Shown here: in pieces, positions 57,566-64,000 of the stretch | Numbering within the stretch: the first letter of the stretch is position 1 | How the letters are laid out: every line of letters begins with the position of its first letter | Assembly (NCBI GenBank): GCA_963931865.1 | Contig: OZ007511.1 | Span: 13,758,189 to 13,822,188, forward strand | Direction of reading: 5' to 3' | Origin: Axinella damicornis | Lineage: Eukaryota; Porifera; Demospongiae; Axinellida; Axinellidae | DNA length: 64,000 nucleotides | Notes under the pieces: generated by a model | Told to the model about the DNA's origin: nothing | Databases searched by the model: none | What the model saw: only the letters and a program-made list of their open reading frames with translations | Made by a program: the position numbers and the translations under genes

Positions 57566-60500
57566 CATACAGGATCTGAAGGTGGAAATGGACATAGACC
57601 TGGAGAACATTGTCTACTACAAGGATGACACTCACTACTTTTTCATGACTGCCAAGAAGGACAGCCTGCTCAAGAAAGGAGTCCTAAAGAGTGTAAGAGG
57701 AGGAGGAGTTGGGAGGGATGTATGTGTGTGTTGGGTGAGATGGGTAGCCTCATTCCCAGCCCCCGCCCAGCTTTTCATCGCTTGCAGTACGGAAAAGCGG
57801 GGAGAGCCTGGAATGTTTCCTCACGTGAGGATGTCACAGTAATCGACAATTGGCAAAAATTCAGAATGAAAAAGCGTATTGTTCAACCAACTACACGTTC
57901 AACGATGACAGTTGCCCCCCGCTAGCCCACATAAGCGTGGTAATTAAGTTATCTGGTAGCTTACTCCTCTTGCTGTTCTGAATCCCAGTTCGCCCACGTT
58001 CAATTAAGTCCTTTCTACCACCATTCTACCCTTGACCTCACGCACGAGAGGAAAGATACCAGGCCCTCCGCGTTCTTTTGTATAACCGAAAAGAGTGCAG
58101 GCCTGGGAATGAGGCTATGAGATGGGAAGGACAATGATGAGACCAGCTGTGTGTGAAACAAGGTGTGTGGAGAGAGAGCCTGCAGGGTCAGCTGCGACCG
58201 CTGACCTGATCTGCCACATGCAGACTGGCTTCAGGTCCTATCCAGCCAGTAACTGAGACTCCTTGGGGCTGACATCAGAGTGGTTATTGTTGATTGTGCC
58301 GGTGTGCATACATGATGTCATGGACTTCCCACAAACAGGCTTTCCTCTCCTCTTGGAAACAGCAGGCAGTGTATCCTGCGTGTACACCTCGAGTCAGTAG
58401 AGTCTGAATGTGGAGACAGCACAGACACACAGCGATAAGGTGTAAATCTTGCGAAATCTCAACAACTGTGAACTTCTAAGACTTTAGAACAACATACCAA
58501 TCAAGTGTTTACATGTCAATCCATACATAGACATTATGACAATGGGTTTTAATTTGGCGATTTGGCGATTCATATCTTACCTACATCTTCATTTCATTTT
58601 ATACACAACGTCGTAATGATGCCTGTCAGAGCTAGCTAGGGTTGTATGCTGAACTGTTGTATGCCATCATCCCTCCTTTGTTTCCCTACTTTTTGTTGTT
58701 CCGCTATCCCTACATCTTGATGATAATTGTTGGAGTGAGCCTGAGTGAGCCCCACGCAGATCACACTTAGTACGTATGTACGTACGTACATGTATGTACG
58801 ACCAGTTCAGTGGTCCTTACCATAAATTACTTAACGGGAAGTTTTTTTACGTTACGAGGCTCCTGAGCAAGGATTTACTTACTTCAATTCTTTCCTCAAG
58901 TTTGTTCCTCCCTAGTCTATCGAGCTAGACCACTTCTCTCGCTTTCCGGAAGCCCCGCCCCCAACTTCCGGAAAGCGAGAGAAGTGGTCTAGCTCGATAG
59001 ACTAGTTCCTCCCCTTCCCACCCCTCTTCCAGGACTCTGATGACACTGAATTGTTGAAGCCCTCTAACGTTGAAACGGATGAGCTGCATGAGTATGTCGC
59101 TGATGCAGCTGAATTTTGCACTGACTTGCAGCTGCACGACTTTTCTGTAAGCACACACCAGCTGTTCAACTGTGTAGTCATAATTCAGCGTTTCCAGTTC
59201 GAATTTTCTTATCCACGCATTCCTCAACTTTAGTTGTTGAGACAGAGAGTAATTGTTTGTATAACTGCTTATAACACTATCTCAAGAGTAGTGTTTGGGA
59301 TACAGGTAGTGTATGCTGTTTCTCACTGCAAGAGAAGTGAGTTGTCGGTACACATGAGGCAAACAAGTGGGTGTGGAGATGGTAAAGTTAACGTTCAACA
59401 CACCCACTGGTAGTCTCATTCTCAGGCTAAAGTGGCATTCCCTCCCTCTCCCTCATACCACACGCCCTCACACCCTCTCCCTCCCACCCTGTCCCTCACA
59501 CCCTCTCCCTCACACCCTGTCCCTCACACCCTCTCCCTCACACCCTGTCCCTCACACCCTCTCCCTCATACCACACGCCCTCACACCCTCTCCCTCACAC
59601 CCTCTCCCTCACACACTCTCCCTCACACCCTGTCCCTCACACCCTCTCCCTCATACCACACGCCCTCACACCCTCTCCCTCACACCCTCTCCCTCACACC
59701 CTCTCCCTCATACCACACGCCCTCACACCCTCTCCCTCACACCCTCTCCCTCACACCCTGTCCCTCACACCCTGTCCCTCACACTCCCTCTCCCTCACCT
59801 CACACTCCCTCTCCATCACCTCACACTCCCTCTCCCTCACCTCACACTCCCTCTCCCTCACCTCACACTCCCTCTCCCCCACCTCACACTCCCTCTCCCT
59901 CACCTCACACTCCCTCACACTCTCGATCCTTGATTCACACCGGCCCTCCCCAGCTGCACGTGCACCCTCATGCCCTTAATTAATCTCCCTCACGCCCTCA
60001 CAGTTGAACCACCATGGTAGTCCGGATGTGGCTCTCTTTGACTTCACCTCCACCTACCAGGCTGAGCATGCTGCCTGGGCCATCAATCGGAAGGGAAAGG
60101 ACCTCCTTCTCTGTGTCGTGGGTGATGCCCTGCTAGAGGTTAGCCACACACACACACACACACACAAAATCAAAATACATTTCAGATACATGTAGCTGAA
60201 CCAGTCCTTAATTACACAAGTAATAAAAAACATTTAAAAATGTAACAGGATGTACATGTAGGGATACCAGAACGGCAAAAAGTAAGGAAACAAGGCAGGG
60301 ATGATCGCACAAAACAGTGAAGTATACAATCCCCCCTACAGAGATCTTTTTCCATATACGTGTATAATGAAGAAAGATATGTAGGGGGGATTGTATACTT
60401 CACTGTTTTGTGCGATCATCCCTGCCTTGTTTCCTTACTTTTTGCCGTTCTGGTATCCCTACATCCTGTTACATTTTCAAATGTTTGTGATTACTTGTTT

Positions 60501-63500
60501 ATGTCATTTTTTATGTCATTTTTTTAGCAGCAGGCGCATGTTTGAGCTGAAATTTGCCATCACAGAGCAGAAGTCAGTGTCTTCACAGGCAGTAGGTGCC
60601 CTTGCTGTGGAATATGGACATGCAACATTGACTCCGGTGTTTTACACTGCCAGCATTGGCTGAAGAATCAGACCCTAGCATCTCCAGTCAACCCTTTTCT
60701 GGATGGATACTAAGCCAGCGCTCCCTCAGTCTGAAGACCATAGTATTAGGCTGAGCTATACCAGGTGGTAGCCAGATTTATTGAGTCTTTAGATAGGCAT
60801 TCACCCTTCTCACAAAAACACAGTAGATATAAATAATACAAGTAGCTTCGCTTGCTTCGCTTGCTCAGCTACTTCCCCCTCGTTCGCCTACCGTGTGTAA
60901 TCCGGTGCCGGACAGCTCTCTGTGCAGAGCTGCTGCTCCCCGATTGCTTCAGCTGCTGCTCGCCGTTTGCATCCGCTTCAAATCAGCTGCTGCTCCCGGG
61001 CTCCCCGTTTGCGCCCAGCTTCTGCTCCCCGATTGCACCCGCTTCAGCTGCTGCTCCCGATCGATCATGTCCGCTTCAACTGCTGCTCCCCGATTGCCAA
61101 CCGCTGCTCGCCCGATTGCGTCCGCTTCGACTGCTGCTCCCCGATTGCATGCATCCGCTTGCAGCCCCAGCTGGATTTCAGCCCAATGTTCTCAAAAATT
61201 CTTCATGGAGTTCGAAATTCAGTAAATATATATGTACAAAGGTCGCGCGTCACTATAGTCTAGTCCCGCCCCACGAACATCCCACTTCCGTCACTCACAG
61301 ACAGACACACAGACACACGTTAAAATCTTAATGTATTGACGCACAGAGAATTTACCTCAGCTTATGAAGTACCTTGTTGGAACTCGATACAACGCACTTC
61401 TAATTCAGCGATCTTGAGTAATAATTACTTACGTTGCTAAGTGATCGTTTAAGTGCGCATGTGTACAAACGAGAAAATGGCGTGACAAACGAAACCATAG
61501 TTATTTAGTGGGCAGCTGCAGCTACCTGGTGAAGACTTGAAAAAGCGATGGGACGTTGCACTGCTCAGTTGAATATGGTGCTGTTTTGTGCGGAAACCAT
61601 CGTTAGAGATTGAAGCAACGTTGAGCTAGCTTGTCTGAAGAAAGAAGAAAGAAAACAATTTGCCCATTTTGCGAGTTTCTGGTTTGGTACTTTCGCAATG
61701 GTTTTTCGCAACGCTGGGAGTGTTGTTGGCCATGAAAATACTCGAAGATGACTGGTATGTTGTTATAAAGGCTTATAAGTCGGCCGTTTGAGATTTTGAG
61801 AGATATGTTTGTATTGTCATGTATTGCGTGTATGTCGTATCCCTACATATAGTCTACCGACTCTGTGATGTATGTGCCAACTGGAAGTACTGTAGTCTTA
61901 CTACTGCTTCAAGTTGAATCAACACACACCTTGGAAATGACACCAGTAGTAGCATGTAGTGGTTGACCATTATCTCCCTCCTCCTCTCCTTGTCCCCTCC
62001 TCCCCATCCCCCCTTCCCTCCCTCCTTCCTTCCTTCTCGTTTCCTTCTTCTCTCCTCCTCTCCTTCCCTTTTCCTTCCCTCCATCTCTGCCTCCCTACCT
62101 CCATTCCTCTCTCCCTCCCTCTCTCTCCCACCCTTCCCCACAGCCATTCTGGCCACTGGGTACCGGCTGTCCCAGGGGATTCTTCAGTGCTATGGACACA
62201 GCATGGCTGATCCGGGGGCTGGGTCAGAAGCGAGAGGTGCTTGATCTCCTCCAAGAGAGGGAGTCTATTTTTCAGCTGCTTCCACAAACTTTTCCCGAGA
62301 GTCTACCTTCCAACATAAAGGCATACACCATCAATCCCCAGGTAGAGATGAGGCAGTAGTCATTAACTTAGCCTCATTCCCGAACAAGGCTGTCAATGTA
62401 TATGCATACGATCCCTATTAGAAATGCAGTTAACTATACTTTGCCATGCAGTCACATGAAACTCACATGATCTATCCGACTAGTCACATGACACATTTCC
62501 TTTCTCTCCTCAAATCCTTCCCAGACACGTTATTCAAACCTCAGAGTCCATTGTGCCCATTCTCAGACAATCAAAGAGCTCTATGATGTGGATGTTAAAT
62601 CTGGCTGTGATGAAGAACTTCATGAAGGTTCTGTGTAGAGAGATAGAACACTCACTACACTAACTGTACTGCTTCCCATAGGCTGTCCATTATTTTCCTG
62701 TATACGTACTTTGGGAAAAATTTGTTAAAATATTTTCGTAGGCCTACATGTATAGACAGCTACGAAAATTAAACTCACGAAAATTTATCACAACGATACA
62801 TGATTTTACCGTCCGAAAATAACACGTGCACAGTGTGGCCATGCATACGCGTAGCCGTTCAACAACGGTATCGGCTTGACAGTCCGTTATCTCAATGATT
62901 TGCCCTTTGGCGCAGAAACCAGATGATGTGCTGCACTGCCGTGAGTTTTACCAGGCATTAGTACTGCAAGCAACAAATGCTGGGGTGAGAAGGCCCGGGA
63001 AGGAGGCTAGATATTGTCTACTGACATAAATCTACGTACTCTATGATGGTTTGTGTACGTGTGCACGAGGCATACTCTATGGTTCAAGTCCAGCTCACTC
63101 ATGTTTACATCACAGTATACATAATCTCCACATCTGGTAATGTTACTAGCTGCCATTACATCACCATGATGTCATCAATGTAAATTGTTCACCATACTCC
63201 ACGTCATTAGCTTTCCATCCACTGTATCACCAGCACACCATGATGTCATTGGTCAGTAGGGTAGAGTAAACTTTGTAGTCACCTGTTTTATACATTCTTC
63301 TCCCTCCCTCCCCTTCCCTCCCTCCCTCCCTCCCCTGGCCCCTCTCCCCTTCCCTCCCTCCCCTTCCCTCCCCTTCCCTCCCTCCCCTGGCCCCTCTCCC
63401 CTTCCCTCCCTCCCCTTCCCTCCCTCCCCTGGCCCCTCTCCCCTTCCCTCCCTCCCCTTCCCTCCCTCCCCTGGCCCCTCTCCCCTTCCCTCCCTCCCCC

Positions 63501-64000
63501 CTCTCCCCTTCCCTCTCTCCCCTGGCCCTCTCCCCTTCCCTCCCTCCCTCCCTTTCCCTCCCTCCCTCCCCTGGCCCCTCTCCCCTTCCTTCCCTCCCTT
63601 TCCCTCCTTCCCTCCCCTGGCCCCTCTCCCCTTCCCTCCCTCCTCCCTCCCTCCCCTGGCCCCTCTCCCCTTCCCTCCCTCCCTTTCCCTCCTTCTCTCC
63701 CCTGGCCCCTCTCCCCTTCTCTCCCTCCCCTTCCCTCCTTCCCTCCCCTGGCCCCTCTCCCCTTCCCTCCCTCCCTTTCCCTCCTTTCCTCCCCTGGCCC
63801 CTCTCCCCTTCCCTCCCTCCCTTTCCCTCCTTCTCTCCCCTGGCCCCTCTCCCCTTCCCTCCCTCCCTTTCCCTCCTTCCCTCCCCTGGCCCCTCTCCCC
63901 TTCCCTCCCTCCCTTTCCCTCCTTCCCTCCCCTGGCCCCTCTCGCCCTCTCCTCTCACAGACAAGGTGAGTCTGATGGACCCTAATGTGTTGCAGGAACT
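53593..64000 (+). CDS. MICAL: MICAL flavin monooxygenase, N-terminal part (9 exons seen, runs off window)
   Basis: Exons: 53593-54064, 56183-56304, 57164-57382, 57573-57692, 59033-59146, 60004-60138, 62144-62341, 62525-62627, 63961->64000; all phases agree. Together they give the MICAL FAD-monooxygenase domain, which oxidises actin methionines to disassemble filaments. Motifs: [12 protein letters not shown] (dinucleotide fold), [90 protein letters not shown] then PFWPLGTG. Exon 8 ([19 protein letters not shown]) leads to the linker before the calponin-homology domain, which would lie past the window. The exon 8 donor is a weak GTTCTG; reading through it would stop after GSV. The start Met was chosen at 53593 because upstream sequence in the same frame is transposon-derived. 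Probably the sole or main MICAL of the species, acting in the cytosol on actin. Confidence 0.9.
54125..54507. mobile_element. 383-bp inverted-repeat transposon with 9-bp target duplication, MICAL intron 1
   Basis: Starts TAGTCTCGGAACCAGACCCT and ends with its complement; arms are about 55 bp (through GCGCGGGGGAGGAGGAAAGG). Perfect direct repeats CAAGACACC lie at 54116-54124 and 54508-54516. The internal 270 bp shows no transposase. It sits just 60 bp downstream of the exon 1 donor. Confidence 0.9.
56086..56120. repeat. poly(C) tract before MICAL exon 2
   Basis: About 35 C in a row, ending about 60 bp upstream of the exon 2 acceptor at 56182. Confidence 0.95.
56424..56850. repeat. ~100-bp tandem repeat in MICAL intron 2
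   Basis: Three clear copies of a unit starting GGACGGACAGTGGGATCTGG, containing GGGTGGTATTCCATTGGACG and ending in ATGGTACAGTAGGATA, followed by decayed units. The Tyr/Gly-rich open frames here are not coding. Confidence 0.9.
56899..57160. repeat. (CCCT)n tract before MICAL exon 3
   Basis: About 250 bp of CCCT units with CCTA and (CACT)n interruptions, running almost directly into the exon 3 acceptor at 57163. Confidence 0.95.
57507..57569. repeat. poly(C) then (CA)n before MICAL exon 4
   Basis: About 28 C followed by about 14 CA units, then ATCATACAG, the exon 4 acceptor. Confidence 0.95.
57745..58107. mobile_element. 363-bp palindromic-ended transposon with 9-bp target duplication, MICAL intron 4
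   Basis: Starts TAGCCTCATTCCCAG and ends CCTGGGAATGAGGCTA. Perfect direct repeats TGAGATGGG lie at 57736-57744 and 58108-58116. Its left subterminal block (GCTTGCAGTACGG.AAAGCGG) is shared with the element at 19099. Confidence 0.9.
58912..59005. mobile_element. 94-bp perfect hairpin element just before MICAL exon 5
   Basis: Arms of about 41 bp (CTAGTCTATCGAGCTAGACC ...) are exactly complementary around a CCCCGCCCCCA loop. Direct repeats TTCCTCC flank it. It ends 27 bp before the exon 5 acceptor. Confidence 0.85.
59450..59935. repeat. CCCTCACA-type pyrimidine repeat before MICAL exon 6
   Basis: About 480 bp of CCCTCTCCCTCACA units with higher-order variants (CATACCACACGCCCTCACAC; CTCACCTCACACTCCCTC). 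Exon 6 starts about 70 bp after the array. Confidence 0.95.
60228..60490. mobile_element. foldback element in MICAL intron 6
   Basis: Arms of about 110 bp (ACAGGATGTACATGTAGGGA .. CAGTGAAGTATACAATCCCC and complement) flank a spacer of about 35 bp. A related fragment (CTACTTTTTGTTGTTCCGCT .. ATCCCTACATC) lies at about 58683-58725 in intron 4. Confidence 0.85.
60491..61964. other. MICAL intron 6, remaining part
   Basis: Contains a degenerate repeat around GCTGCTGCTCCCCGATTGC at about 60940-61165 (roughly eight units, some with GCATCCGCTTCA). The rest is unremarkable intron with no exon-like segments; GD..LLE joins PFWPLG in phase across it. Confidence 0.6.
61965..62140. repeat. C/T-rich simple sequence before MICAL exon 7
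   Basis: About 175 bp almost free of A and G, made of CCCTCC and CTTCCTT units, ending at the exon 7 acceptor (CCCCACAG). Confidence 0.9.
63300..63945. repeat. ~60-bp pyrimidine minisatellite before MICAL exon 9
   Basis: About eleven copies of a C/T-rich unit containing CCCCTGGCCCCTCTCCCCTT and CCCTCCCTTTCCCTCC. It ends within 16 bp of the exon 9 acceptor (CTCTCACAG, 63960). The minus-strand Glu/Gly/Arg open frame of 245 aa is a repeat artefact. Confidence 0.95.

Noticed and set aside
56856..57628. Leu/Pro/Ser-rich frames (LPPSLPPS)
   Set aside because: Translations of (CCCT)n; only 57164-57382 and 57573-57692 are real MICAL exons.
59367..59983. Pro/His/Ser-rich frames of 183-188 aa
   Set aside because: Translations of the CCCTCACA repeat in MICAL intron 5.
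62628..62639. Stop codon right after MICAL exon 8 (GSV-stop) as the true C-terminus
   Set aside because: Exon 9 at 63961 continues in phase ([16 protein letters not shown]) towards the usual MICAL linker, so a full-length gene is more likely. A short isoform cannot be excluded because the donor is weak.
63227..63964. 245-aa minus-strand Gly/Glu/Arg frame
   Set aside because: It is the complement of the pyrimidine minisatellite before MICAL exon 9.
1..64000. tRNA, rRNA or other structured RNA genes
   Set aside because: I saw no cloverleaf or rRNA-like sequence by eye; a covariance-model scan would be needed to be sure.

Overview
This is a window of animal nuclear DNA. Genes are rich in short introns with GT..AG boundaries, the products are metazoan (a MICAL monooxygenase, a STYXL1-type pseudophosphatase, a secreted type I membrane protein with an EGF module), and small palindromic transposons and simple repeats are dense. 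The mix of animal genes with one giant receptor built from bacterial-type modules, and the short-intron style, fits a sponge or another early-branching marine invertebrate. That placement is inference. Exon models below were made by hand from splice sites and reading phase; every internal junction in the four main multi-exon models keeps phase.

Region 1 (1-16.8 kb) is a tandem family. Three minus-strand genes (one cut by the window edge, one of 662 aa, one of 729 aa) encode four-helix membrane proteins that look like the pannexin-like N-terminus of LRRC8 channels: two cysteines in each extracellular loop, then a cytosolic tail without leucine-rich repeats. Each complete channel-like gene is tail-to-tail with a small plus-strand gene encoding a Cys/His-rich, probably zinc-binding protein. 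The two small genes share an internal exon of exactly 117 bp. The duplicated unit is therefore small Cys-rich gene -> <- channel-like gene.

Region 2 (16.8-22.4 kb) is mostly repeats, including nested palindromic elements.

Region 3 (22.4-45.4 kb) is a single 40-exon plus-strand gene for a protein of about 4171 aa. It has a signal peptide, Ig/FN3-like and hyalin-like modules, about nine CARDB repeats, an RHS/YD-repeat shell with an RHS core, a bacterial-type region after the core, an EGF module, a Thr/Pro stalk, one transmembrane helix and a short tail. It looks like a large cell-surface adhesion or recognition receptor assembled partly from bacterial-type parts.

Region 4 (45.4-53.6 kb) holds gene fragments, an intact single-exon STYXL1-like pseudophosphatase, a rearranged broken copy of it, and a 0.55-kb foldback array.

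Region 5 (53.6-64 kb and beyond) is the 5' part of a MICAL gene (nine exons seen, running off the window). Most of its introns carry expanded pyrimidine repeats just upstream of the 3' splice site.

A family of non-autonomous transposons with ends TAGYCTCG..CGAGRCTA and perfect 9-bp target duplications is scattered through the window. At least five copies have both duplications intact.
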